Assembly (NCBI GenBank): GCA_030035585.1
Contig: CM057462.1
Span: 100,399,234-100,463,233, forward strand
Source: Dugong dugon
Taxonomy: Eukaryota > Chordata > Mammalia > Sirenia > Dugongidae
Reading direction: 5' to 3'
Length of the DNA: 64,000 bases
Below, piece after piece: positions 1 through 11,525 of this stretch; the first letter of the stretch is position 1; each line of letters opens with the position of its first letter. The notes under the pieces were generated by a model. The model searched no databases, had not been told where the DNA came from, and was given only the letters and a program-made list of their open reading frames with translations. Made by a program: the position numbers and the translations under genes.

Positions 1-836
1 AATAGACAAATTCATGGAAAAGGCAGACAAATTCATGGAAAATACAGACCAAAAAAAATGGAAGAATTCAAGAAAATAGTACAGGAACAAAATGCTAAAA
101 TAAATTCACAACTAGAAAGCATATAAAGCAACAAATAGAAATCCAAAAGATAGCAAGATTTCAGAAATGGACAGTGTCATAGAAGGGCTGAGGAGCAGGT
201 TTGAAATGATGGAAGACAGGATCAGCGAAATTGAAGACAAAAACTTGGATACAACACCGTTTGAGGAAAAATCAGAAAAAAGAACGAAGAAAAATGAATA
301 AACCCTGAGAATTATGTGGGATACAGTCAAAAGCGAAATTCTGTGAGTGATCAGAGTTCCAGAACAGGGGGAGAAAACAGAAAACACAGAAATGATCATT
401 GAAGAATTGCTGACAGAAAGCTTCCCCAATATCATGAAAGATGAAAAGTTGACCAACAAAGAAGCTCTTCGAACCCCATATAGGAGAGACCCCAAAAGAA
501 AATCAACAAGGCATCATAATCACACTCGCTAAAACGAAAGACAAACAAAGAATCCTGAGAGCAGCTCGAGAAACAATAAGACTAAGCTTGGATTATTGGG
601 CAGAAACCATGCAGGCAAGAATGCAAGGGGATGACATATATAAAACCTTGAAAGAAAAAAATTGCCAGCCAAGAATAATATCTCCTGCAAAACTCTTGTT
701 CAAATATGATAATAAAATTAGGTAATTTCCAGATAAACAGAAATTAAAAGATTGTAAAAACCAAACCAAACTTACAAGAAATATTAAAGGGATTTCTTCA
801 ATCTGAGAACAAACAACATCAACCACAGGCTGAATC
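1..836 (+). pseudogene. L1 ORF1 remnant
   Basis: The sequence encodes the lysine/glutamate-rich coiled-coil style N-terminal part and then the conserved middle of the L1 ORF1 RNA-binding protein. A readable piece at 347-532 contains VIRVPEQGE, and later pieces resemble the C-terminal domain, with the region around 590-800 matching the ORF1 end of the second L1 (27288-27518). In-frame stops break it repeatedly, for example around 303 and 343. The TAA that ends ORF1 in the other copy reads as a sense codon here. ORF1p normally coats L1 RNA in the retrotransposition particle; this copy cannot make it. Confidence 0.82.
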
Positions 837-1076
837 TAGCACACAGGATTGTACCAGCCAGATAACAATCTAGGAAGTGAACTCTCAAGGACTATCCAAA
901 ACCAAAAGAATTACAACAGGGAACCAGAGAGGTTAATCTGTAAATGACAACAACATCAGAGCAATAAAAGAGGAAATAAGCGGTGTTGGTATTGAACCTT
1001 TTAATGGAGAGGAAGACAAGGTGATATCAAGTAATAATAAAGTGGTTCAAACCTAGGAAGATAAGGGTAAAAACGC
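837..1076 (+). other. L1 inter-ORF region with deletion junction
   Basis: This non-coding spacer between the ORF remnants aligns by eye with about 27520-27780 of the second L1. It then jumps near position 1070 to sequence equivalent to about 28627 there. The missing block contains the ORF2 start and the whole apurinic-type endonuclease domain. I see no long microhomology at the junction. Confidence 0.6.
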
Positions 1077-4000
1077 TGAGATAATACAAAGTATCTTCTC
1101 TGACCACAAAGCCAACAAGGTAGAAAGTAACAACAGGAAGAACAAGGAAAAAAAATCAGTTACATGCAAACTGAATAACACCTTGCTTATACATCACTGG
1201 GTAATAGAAGAAATCAGAGATTGAGTCAAAACATTCCTAGAATCAAATTAAAATGAAAACACATCATACCAAAACCTTTGGGACACAGCAAAGGCAGTCC
1301 TCAGAGGACAATTTATAGCAATAGATGTACACATCAAAAAAAAACAAAGAGACAAAATCACAACATTACTACAGAACTGGAACAAATAGAAAGAGAACAG
1401 CAAAAAAAAAACCCTTAGCCATAGAAGAAAGGAAATAATAAAGAGCAGAGCAGAAATAAATGCAATAGAGAATAGAAAAACAATAGAAAGAATCAACAAA
1501 GCCAAAAGTTGGTTCTTCAAAAGGATCAACAAAATCGACAAACCACTGGCCAGACTGACAAAACAAAAACAGGACAACACAAAAATAACCCAAATAAGAA
1601 ACGAAATGGGTGACATTACAACAGACCCAACTGAAATAAAAAGGATCATAACAGAGTATTATGAAAAACCATACTCCACAACAAATTTGGAAACCTAGAG
1701 GAAATGGATAAATTTCTAGAAACACGCCACCTACCCAAACTACCACAAAGTGATGTTGAAAATCTGAACAGACCCTAACAAAAGAAGAGACTGAAAAGGT
1801 AATTAAAAAAACTCCCAACAAAAAAAAAAAGCCCTGGCCCAGATGGCTTCACTGGAGACTCCTACCATACGTTCAGAGAAGAGCTTATACCAGTACTACT
1901 CAAACTATTTCAGAACATAGAAAAGGAAGGGATACTTCCGAATTCATTTTATGAAGCCAGCATAACTCTGATACCAAAACTAGGCAAAGACACCACAAAA
2001 AAAGAAAATTACAGACCAATATCTCTCATGAATAGAAATGCAAAAATTCTCAAGAAAATTCAAGCCAATAGAGTTCAGCATCATATCAAAAAAATAATAT
2101 ACCACAACGAAGTAGGATTCATACCAGGTATGCAAGGATGGTTCAACATTAGAAAATCAATCAACACAATCCACCACATAAACTAAAGGAAAGAAAAGAA
2201 TCACGTGATCATCTAAATTGACTCAGAAAAGGCATTTGGCAAAGTCCAACACCTATTCCTGATAAAAACTCTCAAGAAAATAGGTATAGAAGGGAAATTT
2301 CTCAACATAATACAGGGCATCTATGAAAAACCAACCACCAACATCATTCTTAATGGAGAGAGGCTGAAAACATTCCCTTTGAGAACAAGAACAAGACAAG
2401 GATGCCCTTTTCACCACTCTTATTTAACATTGTGCTGGAAGTCCTAGCTAGAGCAATAAGGCAATAAAAATAAAGGGCACCCAAACTAGTAATGAATAAG
2501 TTAAACTGTACCTGTTTGCGGATGATATGATACTATGCATAGAAAACCCAAAAGACTCCATAAGAAAACTACTGGAACTAATAGAAAGATTCAGCAGAGT
2601 AGCAAATCAGTTGGATTCCTATACACCAATAAAGACAGTGATGAAAAGGAAATCAGGAAAACAATACCATTTGTAATAGCCCTTAAAAAAATAAAATACT
2701 TAGGAATAAATCTAACCAGGAATGTAAAACACCTATACAAAGAAAACTGCAAAACACTACTGCAAGAAACCCAAAGGGATCTACATAAATGGAAAAACAT
2801 ACCATGCTCATGAATATGTAGACTCAACATTGTGAAAATGGCGATTCTACCCAAAGCAATTTACAAATACAATGCAATCCCTATATCAACAACATTCTTT
2901 AAAGAGATGGAGAAACTAGTCATTACCTTTATACAGAAAAGGAAGAAGCCCCAGATAAGTAAAGCACTATTGAAGAAGAAGAATAAAGTAGGAGGACCAC
3001 ACTACCTGACCTCAGAACCTACTATGCAGCTACAGTAGTCAAAACAGCCTGGTACTGGTACAACAACAGATACATTGACCAATGGAACAGAATTGAGAAC
3101 CCAGATGTAAATCCATCCACCTATGGTCACCAGATCTTTGACAAGCACCCAAAGTCCATCCAAAGGGGAACAGAGGGTCTTTTTAACAAATGGTGCTGGC
3201 AAAACTGGGTGTCCATCTGCAAAACAATGAAGCAGGACCCATACCTCACACCATATACAAAAACTAATTCAAAATGGATCCAAGACGTAAATATAAAGCC
3301 AAAAACTATGAAGTTCATAGAAGAAAAAATAGGATAAACACTAGAGGCCCTGATGGACGGCATTAACAGGATACAAACCATAATCAACAACACACAAACT
3401 CCAGAAGATAAGCTAGATAAATGGGTTCTTTTAAAAATTAAACACTTATGCTCATCAAAAGACTTCACTAAGAGTAAAAAGAAAACCTACAGACTGGGAA
3501 AAAAATTTTGGACATTACAAGTCAGACAAAGGTCTAATCTCTATAATCTACAAGAAAATCCAACTCTACAACAAAAAGATAAATAATCCAATTAAAAAAT
3601 GGGCAAAGGAAATGAACAGACCCTTCACCAAAGAAGACATTCAAGCCTCCAACAGACACATAAGGAAATGCGATCACTAGCCATTACAGAAATACAAATT
3701 AACACCACGATGAGATACCATTTCATCCTGGCATTACTGGCACGAATCAAAAACACAGGAAATAACAAATGTTGGAGAGGCTTTGGGAGACTGGAACTCT
3801 TATGCACTGCTGGTGGGGATGCATAATAATACAACCATTTTGGAAAATGATATGGCACTTCCTTAGAAAGCTTGAAATAGAAATACCACATGATCCAGCA
3901 ATCCCATATGCACACTTATGTTCATTGCAGTATTGTTCACAATAGCAAAAAGATGGAAACAACCTAGATGCCCAACAACAGAAGAATGGATAAGCTATGG

Positions 4001-4150
4001 TATAGACACACAGTGGAGTATTATGCAACAATAAAGAACAATGATGAATCTGTGAAGCATCTCATAAGATGGATGAAACTGGAGGACATTATGCTGAGTG
4101 AAATAAGTCAATCACAAAAGGGCAAATATTGTATGAGACCTCTACTGTAA
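1077..4150 (+). pseudogene. L1 ORF2 remnant (reverse transcriptase and C-terminus)
   Basis: Starting after the missing endonuclease, the translation shows the linker (ENRKTIERINKAK), reverse-transcriptase blocks ([19 protein letters not shown]) and an FADDM catalytic motif near 2516-2530. The thumb/C-terminal part follows ([15 protein letters not shown] at about 2841) and ends RPLL-stop at 4148-4150. Frameshifts and stops lie throughout. The C-terminal zinc-knuckle region near 3770-3830 is damaged. L1 ORF2p performs target-primed reverse transcription; this copy is dead. Confidence 0.87.
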
Positions 4151-6328
4151 AAACTCATGTAAAAGTTTACACACAAAAAGAAACAATCTTTGCTGGTTAT
4201 GAGGGATGGAGGGGTGGAGGGGAACTAAATAGATGAGAGATAAGTGGTAACTTTGGTGAAGTGTAAGACAGTACACAATACTGGGGAAGCCAGCACAACT
4301 TGTACAAGGAAAGGTCATGGAAGCTCCATAGACACATCCAAACTCCCTGAGGGACTGAATTGCTGGGTGGAGGGCTGTGGGGACCATGGTCTCGGGGAAC
4401 ATCTAGCTCAACTGGCATAACACAGTTTATAAAGACAATGTTCTGCATTCTACCTTGGTGAGTAGCGTCTGGGGTCTTAAAAGCCTGTGAGCAGCCATCT
4501 AAGATACTCCACTGGTCTCACCCCTTTGGGAGCAAGGGAGAATGTAGAGAACAGGATACAAGGAAAAGATTAGTCCAAGGGACTAATTGACCACAGCTAC
4601 CAAGGCCCCCACCAGACTGAATCCAGTACAGCTAGATGGTGCCCAGCTACCACCACTGACTGCTCTGACCGGGATCAAAATAGAGGGTCCTGGACAGAGT
4701 TGGAGAAGGATGTAGAACAAAATTCTAACAGGAAAAAAAAAAAAAAAAGACCAGTTTTACTGGCATGACAGAGACTGCTGAAACCCTGAGAATATGGCCC
4801 CCAGACACCCTTTTAGCCCAGTGGTGAAGTCACTCCTGAGGTTCACCGTTCAGCCGGGGTTTGGATAGCCCCATAAAACAAAACAGGACTAATGAGACAC
4901 AGCAGTCCAGGGACAAGGACTAGAAGGCAGAATGGGACAAGAAAGCTGGTGATAGGGAACCCAAGTCTGAGAAGGGACAGTGTTGACATGTCATGGGGTT
5001 GTTAACCATTGTCATAGAGCAATATTGTACTAACTGTTTAATGAGAAACCATTTGTTCTGTCAACCTTCATCTAAAGTACAAAAAAATAAAGAAAATTAT
5101 CTATGTGAGAACAAATTGACAACAGCAACTCAAAAGGTTTGATGGGAAACATAGGGGGCAGTGAGTTGAAGATAATGGTGATGGAATAATTTAGAAAAGG
5201 ATAGTGAGAATAGCAGCACAACTGGAAGAAGGTAATCGATGTCACTGAATTGTTCATGTAGAAACTTTTGAAATGGTATAACTTTTGCTATGCATATTTT
5301 CACCAAAAAAAAAAAAAAAATGTGGTCCCCCAAGGTCGAGAAGGGAGAGTGTTGACATGTGGTGGGGTTGTTAACCAATGTCATAAAACAATATGTGTAC
5401 TGACTGTTTAATGAGAAACTATTTGTTCTGTAAACCTTCATCTAAAGTACAATAAAAAATACACATATATATACATGTAAAAAAAGAATTATCTATGTGA
5501 GATCAAATTGACAACAGCAACTCAAAAGGTTTGATGGGAAGCTTAGGGGACAGTGAGTTGAAGATAATGGTGATAGAGTAATTTGGAAAAGGTTAGTGAG
5601 AATAGCTGAACAACGGGAAGAATGTAATCGATGTCACTGAATTGTACATGTAGAAACTTTTGAAATGGTGTATCTTTGGCTATGTGTATTTTCACCAAAA
5701 AAAGGGCCCTCTAAGGTTGAGAAGGGAGAGTGTTGACATGTCATGGGGTTGTTAACCAATGTCATAAAACAACATGTGTACTGACTGTTTAATGAGAAAC
5801 TATTTGTCATGTAAACTGTGATGGTTAAGATTGTGTGTCAACTTGACTGGGCCATGATTCTCTGTGTTTTAAAGTAATCACTCCCATGATTGAATATACT
5901 GTGAGTAGCCAATCAGATGAAAGGGAGTCTTCTTGGGGGTGTGGCCCACATCTGTATATAAGCAGACGTTCTGGCTTTTTGCTCTCTCTGGATCCTGCAG
6001 CTGCTTCCTGTCGTCTCATCTCCCGTTCTTGGGACTTGAGCTGTCAGTTTATCTGCCAAACCTGGGACTCGTCAATCTGTACAGCCTGCAAGTGGGAGCC
6101 TTCCGATCTTGGGCTTGCCAGCTTCTGCAGCTGTGTGACTTGGGAGAGGCCTCTACCCTGATCCATGGACTTGGGACGTTCTAGCCTCTACAATCGCTTG
6201 AGCTGTTTCCTTGATATAATCTCTCTCTATATATATATTTATACATTTTACTGGTTTTGTTTCTCTAGAGAACCCAGCCTAAGACATAAACCTTCATCTA
6301 AGGTACAATAAAAAATTTTTAAAAAAAA
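4151..6328 (+). repeat. L1 3' UTR with reiterated terminal modules A-B-A-B-A
   Basis: After the ORF2 stop comes a 3' UTR with a G-rich run near 4201-4222. The end then repeats. Module A (a GTTGACATGT...TGTTAACCA...CCTTCATCTAAAGTAC type block with A-rich end) occurs at about 4967-5090, 5321-5480 and 5705-5816 continuing at 6287-6328. Module B (starting TATCTATGTGAG, ending TTTTCACCAAAA) occurs at about 5095-5320 and 5485-5704. The two B copies are very similar to each other. The last A copy was split by an LTR. Truncated A-B-A arrangements occur at 24757-25137 and 48150-48509. Confidence 0.85.
5817..6286 (+). mobile_element. Solo LTR (endogenous retrovirus type) with 5-bp TSD
   Basis: The element starts TGTGATGG, ends TAAGACA (canonical TG...CA) and is 470 bp long. 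A perfect 5-bp duplication, TAAAC, flanks it at 5812-5816 and 6287-6291. Removing the element restores the L1 tail reading TGTAAACCTTC. A TATATAAG box lies at 5955-5962 and an AT microsatellite near the 3' end. No internal retroviral region is present, so this is a solo LTR left by recombination between two LTRs. The 5-bp TSD fits ERVL/MaLR-like classes. A related copy lies on the minus strand at 57904-59245. Confidence 0.85.
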
Positions 6329-8222
6329 CCAAAGTGGATGTCAGAAAAGACTCTGAAACTTGCTCTTGAACATAGAATAGCTAGAGCAAATGGAAAAAAT
6401 GATGAAGTAAAAAAGCGGAACAGAAGATTTCCAAGGATGGCTGGAGAAGGCAAAGTATTACAATGGCATGTACAAAGAACTGGAGTTAGAAATCTAGAAG
6501 GGAAGAATATGTTCAGCGTTTCTCAAACTGAAAGAATGGAATAAAAATTCAGACCTCAAGTTGCAATGTTAAAGGATTCTACAGGCAAAAAATTGAACAG
6601 TGCAGGAAGAATCAAAAGAAGATAGAAGGAATACATAGAGTCACGGTACCAAGAAGAATTGGTCAACATTCAACCACTTCAGAAGCAGCATATGATTAAG
6701 AACCAGTGGTACTGAAGGAAGAAGTCCAAGCTGCACTGAAGGCGTTGGAGAAAAACAAGGCACTAAGAATTAATGGAATACCAATTGAGATATTTCAACA
6801 AAAGAATACAGAGCTGTAAGTACTCACTCATCTATGCTAAGAAATATGAAAGACAACTACTTGACCAATTGACTGGAAGAGATCCATATACATGCCTATT
6901 CCAAAGAAAGGTGATCCAATGGAATACGAACATTATTAAACAATGCACTAATATCACAAGCAAGTAAAACTATTCTGAAGATAATTCAAAAATGATTGCA
7001 GCAGTACATTGACAGGGAACTGCCAGAAATTCAAGCCAGATTCAGAAAAAGACATGGAATGAGATATATCATTGCTGATGTGTCAGATGGATCTTGGCTG
7101 AAAGCAGAGGCTACCAGAAAGATGTTCACCTGTGTCATACTGACTATGCAAAGGCATTCAACTGTGTGGATCACAACAAATTATGGATAACATTGTGAAG
7201 AATAGGAATTCCAGAACACTTAATTGTGCTCAGGCAGAACCTGTACATAGACCAAGAGACAATCGTTTGAACAGAACAAGGAGATACTGATTAGTTTAAA
7301 GTCACAAATTGTGTGCATCAGGGTTATATCCTTTTACCATATTATTCAATCTGTATGCTGAGCAAATAGTCCTAGAAGATGAACTGTATGACAAAGAATG
7401 TGGTGTCAGGATTGGAGGAAGACTCATTAACAACCTGCGCTACGTGCAGCTGACACAAACTTGCTTGTTGAAAGTGAAGAGGACTTGGGAGCACTTACTG
7501 ATGAAGATCAAAGACTACAGCCTTCAGCATAGATTACACTTTAACGTAAAGAAAACAAAAGTCCTCACAACTGGACCAATAACAACATCATGATAAAAGG
7601 AGAAAAGATTGAAGTTGTAAAGGATTTCATTTTACTTGGATCCACAATGAATGCCCTTGGAAGCAACAGTCAAGAAATCAAACAACACATTACATTGGGC
7701 AAATCTGCTGTGAAAGACCTCTTCAAAGTATTAAAAGCAAAGATGTCACCTTGAGGACTAAGGTGCGCCTGAACCAAGCCATGGTATTTTCAACTGCCTC
7801 CATGTGAAAGCTGTACAGTGAATCAAGAAGACCAAAGAAAAAGTGATGCATTTGAATTATGGTGTTGGAGAAGAATACTGAATCTACCATGGGCTGTTAG
7901 AAGAACAAACAAATCTATCCTGAAAGAAATACAGCCAGAATACTCCTTAGAAGTATGGATGATGGGACTTGGCCTCATGTACTTTGGATGTGTTAACAGG
8001 AGGGACCAGTCCCTGGAGAAAGACATCATGCATGATAAAGCAGAGGGTCAGCGAAAAAGAGGAAGACCCTCAACTCAGTGGATTGACACAGTGGCTGCAA
8101 CAATGGGCTCAAAAAAGCAAGCAGAGATTGTGAGGATGGTGCAGGACTGGGCAGTGTTTTGTTCTGTTGTACATAGGGTTGCTAGGAGTCAGAACCAACT
8201 AGATGGTACCTAACAACAACAA
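6329..8222 (+). mobile_element. RTE-clade LINE, 5'-truncated
   Basis: A plus-strand RTE copy ends with the terminal TACCTAACAACAACAA at about 8208-8223. Protein pieces include the C-terminal stretch at 7818-8213 (EDQRKSDAFELWCWRRIL, then QRKRGRPSTQWID), typical of RTE/BovB-like reverse transcriptases, and an RT thumb region near 7600-7740. The YADD site near 7440 is broken by a small insertion (reads LRYVQLT). The 5' endonuclease part is absent, as expected for a truncated insertion. It starts directly after the A-rich end of the preceding L1. Confidence 0.85.
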
Positions 8223-8223
8223 T

Positions 8224-8649
8224 AGGGATAGCTCATACCTTTGGGTCCCAAGAGGTAGAAAAAAAAAAAAATGTTCTCAGCCACTCATACTGTCTCAAAG
8301 ACTTGTTAAACTCATATGTTTGTACGAAGAATAATTATTCAGCTTATGGTATGTTTCAATGTTCAGATAATCAATATACAGAAGTTAGGTTTGTTTCTTT
8401 TGTTTCTTTTCATGTATGGAGGTATATGTTATTTCAAGTTTTTTTTAAAGAATTTTATTTTTAAAAATAATTATTGATTAAACTTGTGTTATAGGTCCAC
8501 CAATATAGTAATAATAAATGTGTCAGTCAATATATAAACATTTTAAATTATATAATTTTAAGTATTTTTAGCATTCCTTTTCGCTTTAGACAGTAAATTA
8601 TATTTTCAGCTTACTTAATTGCTGCTGCATTCCAGGCATGCAAAACAGC
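8224..8649. other. No recognisable feature
   Basis: AT-rich unique-looking DNA with a short A-run near 8260. I see no gene or clear repeat. Confidence 0.5.
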
Positions 8650-8805
8650 TTGTTGTCTTCCCCACACACTGTTATCTCTGAGCCTTTAGTCATGCAGGTC
8701 CCTCTATATGACATGACACCATTTCCTCCTCTATCTCATCCTTACCTCCCCTCCCCTCCTCCAAAGTTTAACTCATACTCATCATTTAATAATTAGTACA
8801 TCCAA

Positions 8806-8841
<36 letters not shown>

Positions 8842-9155
8842 GAGAGGTAGGATGGATAGAGAAAAACAAATTTTGCAAGTGTGAAGTAGGATTATCTAGA
8901 AAATTAAAATTTGTGCTCAGTATTAAACTAAAACCAAATTAACTTGAGAGATTATATCCTCCAGAAAGACTTGCATTATAATAATCTGTATAGATACCTA
9001 TTTCTCAATTAGATTTTAACTTATTCGTGGTTCTGTCTCACTTATGTGTGCTCCTAGCGGCTAGCATAGTGCTGATACACAATATCTGCTTAATGACCAT
9101 CTATAAAACAAAAGAAAGAATAAATGAATGGATGTATGAATGAATAGGATAAAAA
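8650..9155 (+). repeat. Old L2 LINE 3' end
   Basis: The stretch 8695-8795 (pyrimidine-rich, CCTCCAAAGTTTAACTCATACTCATC) resembles the 3' part of L2. The stretch 9040-9155 (CTAGCATAGTGCTGATACAC, then repeated AATGAATG-type end) resembles its terminus. A GT microsatellite lies between them. Divergence is high, so boundaries are approximate. Confidence 0.5.
8808..8839. repeat. (GT)16 microsatellite
   Basis: An uninterrupted run of GT dinucleotides, 32 bp. Confidence 0.97.
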
Positions 9156-9159
9156 GAAG

Positions 9160-9928
9160 AATGTGATCCAACATACTCTTAGTTCCTCATCAGCCTCTTA
9201 GCTATTTTCTCCGAAAATAGAAACAGGGTAATGAATTTTATCCTGGTTTCACATGAGGAAGATTTTTCAACACCCACACATTCCTATTTCTATTCTAATA
9301 TGCACTCTCTGAGAGAAATGGTCCCCAGTGACATCTGCATCCCAAAATAGTGTTGCTCAGAACAATGCAATGCCATGTTTATCCTTCTTGTCCCCTCAGA
9401 ATATAGTTCAATTTCTTGGTTCTTATTCACCAAAGCTGTATTTTTCTGCTTTCATTTCATCTACTAAAAAGTAGAATGGAATTTGTAGTTTGCATTTTTC
9501 ATAACTGGCTCAACAATGAGGGAGAAAAAAGACTTCTCTCTGATACCTTTACTTTAAGAGAAGAAAATCCAGAGCTCGGATTTCAGATAGGAAATGGAAG
9601 GGAGAAGACTCCAAAATTATTTTGTCCTTGGTTTGCAACATATGGCAGGAATTGACTCTAGTTTAATTCTGCAGAAAACAAGGATATCAAAATCAACTGG
9701 GGACAATGCAATTGTAGCTGCTTGTTATGCTTCAGTTGGCGACATCACCATACTACCAGTTGTCAATGTCTTGCAATCACTTGTTCATGGAGCTCAGAAA
9801 ATGTGAGCACCAGCTCTTTATATGAAAAATTTATGATGGAGGTAGGGAAGGGTTCCACTTTAGATCCAGCCATCAGTAGTATAAAATACACTAATATCTG
9901 AAGATTTAGGGGCATCTATGCAAAGGCT
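9160..9928. other. Unique-looking DNA
   Basis: Two open frames here (9416-9655 and 9594-9806) have no recognisable protein motif, splice context or codon pattern. I treat them as chance. Confidence 0.5.
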
Positions 9929-9930
9929 AA

Positions 9931-10100
9931 AGGAGGTACAGTGGTTAAGTGCTCGGCTACTAACCAACAGGTCTGTGTTTCGAACCCACAAATCACCCCA
10001 TGAAAGAAAGATGTGGCAGCCTTGGAAACTCTATAGGGCTATTCTACTCTGTCCTGTAAGATTGCTGTGTTAAAATCAACTCAACAGTAATGGGTATGAA
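9931..10100 (+). mobile_element. AfroSINE (tRNA-derived SINE)
   Basis: Begins AGGAGGTACAGTGGTTAAGT with the tRNA-like head (A-box-like GTGGTTAAGTGC, B-box-like GTTTCGAACCC), and has the shared body (AAACTCTATAGGGC, TCTACTCTGTCCTGTA). It ends AACTCAACAGTAATGGGTA. Short similar flanks (AAGGCTAA upstream, AAGCCTAA downstream) suggest a TSD. Confidence 0.9.
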
Positions 10101-10444
10101 AAAGCCTAATGGAGAGGAAGAAATAATGCTGAATACGTGTATCAATCAAATGGAAACTAAATCCTCACATCAAAGAGGCACGTGTCTAGAATGTTAAAAT
10201 TATCGGGCAGATTGCATGTCATTCTCTGTAAATCAACAATCTCAGCTCTGTTCAGACCCACTGGAAGCATGGACACTGTCGTTGCTGAAAAGGTGAGCCA
10301 GAGCAACATTAATTAACCATTGCGGGTCTCTATGGAAATGCAAAGTGTCTTACAGATAAATCCCATTTCTTGAAATTATGAATAAGAAAACAAAGATAAT
10401 GTATCCAGATGTTATACATAAAATTAAACTCAAACTATTAGAAT

Positions 10445-10700
10445 GTTAGAAATGAAAATGGCCTTAGTGATCATCTAGTCCCAGCCCTTCATTTTACGGA
10501 TGAAGAAAGCAAGTCATTTCAAGTTTAAATGTACATGGTAAGACTGAAAGACCAGAGGATCCATGGGACCTGCCAGGGCTTTCATCCAGGGGAAAAACTC
10601 CCCCAATAGAAAGTGTTTTGATTGTATCCCACAAGTCATGTTTGGCAGATTTATTAGGCACTCACTACGTGACAGGCACTGGGTTTAGATGTGAGTGAAA
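10445..10700 (-). repeat. Old MIR/L2-like fragments
   Basis: GATCATCTAGTCCCAGCC and CATTTTACGGATGAAGAAA near 10470-10510, and TTAGGCACTCACTACGTGAC near 10653-10675, resemble reverse-strand MIR/L2 ends (fraction CATTTTACAGATGAGGAAA; GCACCTACTATGTGCCAGG). They are highly diverged. Confidence 0.4.
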
Positions 10701-11029
10701 TGCTGCCAATTCTCCCCATACCGGTTAGAAGCCAGAGCCTCTTCTGGAATTGATGGCACCTTCTCAGATCGCAAGTACCAAAATACACACAGTTAAGACA
10801 GATTATTAAAATGGAGCTTAATCTCTTACTGTTACTTTTTAACAAGGGATGAAATAATAGGAGACTTTAGTCCTCATTCTTTAAATCATATAAGACCATC
10901 TTACAAGAAGTACAGTAGAGACGCTGAGACTCAAGTGTAAGAGAAAGTCATTATAAAATGTGTTTTGCTGTTAGCTATATCTTGTAACTATTGTAGTTCT
11001 GTGCATTTATTTATTCATTTTTTATTTGT
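10701..11029. other. Unique-looking DNA
   Basis: No gene or clear repeat seen. Confidence 0.45.
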
Positions 11030-11110
11030 CAACTGTTTATTGAGGGTCTACTATGTGCCCTACTGCTTGAATCCTTAAATATGAGATACATGACTATCTC
11101 ATGAAAGATG
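11030..11110 (-). repeat. Old MIR/L2-like fragment
   Basis: TTTATTGAGGGTCTACTATG with following TGCCC matches the reverse-strand MIR/L2 3' theme. It is short and diverged. Confidence 0.4.
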
Positions 11111-11160
11111 AAGATTCTATGCTTAAAGAACTCTTGGCTTTTCCCAGTGTATGTAAGTAA

Positions 11161-11525
11161 TTGTTGTTAGCTGCCACTGAGTTGGGCCCCTCACTCACGG
11201 CAACCTCATAGAACTGCTCCATAGGGTTTTATTGGCTGCAACATTTATGGAAAGGAGCCTGGTGGCACAACAGTTAAGTGCTCAGCATCTCTGAGGGAGA
11301 AAGACTCAACGATCTACTTCCGTAAAGATTACAGCCTAGGAAACCCAGTGGGGCACTCTGTCCCATGGTGTCGCTATGAGTCGGAATCCACTTGACAGCA
11401 CCCAACAACAACAACAATCTTTATGGAAGCAGTTTGCCAGGCCTTTCTACTGTAGAGCCACTAGGTGGGTACAAACTGACAACCTTTAGGTTAGCACCTG
11501 ATTGCAAATCACTTGCACCACCTAG
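11161..11525 (-). mobile_element. AfroSINE, minus strand, split by a second SINE
   Basis: Reads on the minus strand. At the left is the (TTG)n-like 3' end and TAGAACTGCTCCATAGGG. At the right is the tRNA-like head (AGGTTAGCACCTGATTG, TTGCACCACC). The element is interrupted by a plus-strand SINE at 11253-11419. Confidence 0.85.
11253..11419 (+). mobile_element. AfroSINE nested in an opposite-strand AfroSINE
   Basis: Starts AGGAGCCTGGTGGCACAAC and ends TTGACAGCACCCAACAACAACAA-type tail. The TSD TTTATGGAA is at 11244-11252 and 11420-11428. Removing the insert restores a continuous minus-strand SINE. Confidence 0.88.

Larger units (their letters stand above)
1..6328 (+). mobile_element. L1 LINE, endonuclease region deleted, modular 3' tail
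   Basis: A plus-strand L1 runs from the window edge, so its 5' end is not visible. The order is an ORF1 remnant (to about 836), a short inter-ORF stretch, an ORF2 remnant ending at the TAA at 4148-4150, then a long 3' UTR with repeated end modules and A-rich tails. Compared with the fuller L1 at 25.2-36.2 kb, about 0.85 kb is missing near position 1076. That gap removes the start of ORF2 and its endonuclease domain. Many stops and frameshifts make it inactive. A solo LTR (5817-6286) sits in the last tail module, and an RTE copy follows the final A-run directly. Confidence 0.9.

Noticed and set aside
1369-1821. Long minus-strand hydrophobic frames resembling membrane proteins
   Set aside because: They are antisense shadows of A-rich L1 ORF2; A-rich codons read as Phe/Leu-rich on the other strand.
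4967-5816. CRISPR-like or satellite array
   Set aside because: The repeated units are 110-230-bp L1 tail modules with A-rich ends, not short repeats with unique spacers.
9416-9806. Two overlapping frames as candidate exons
   Set aside because: No protein family motif, no supporting splice architecture, length within chance.
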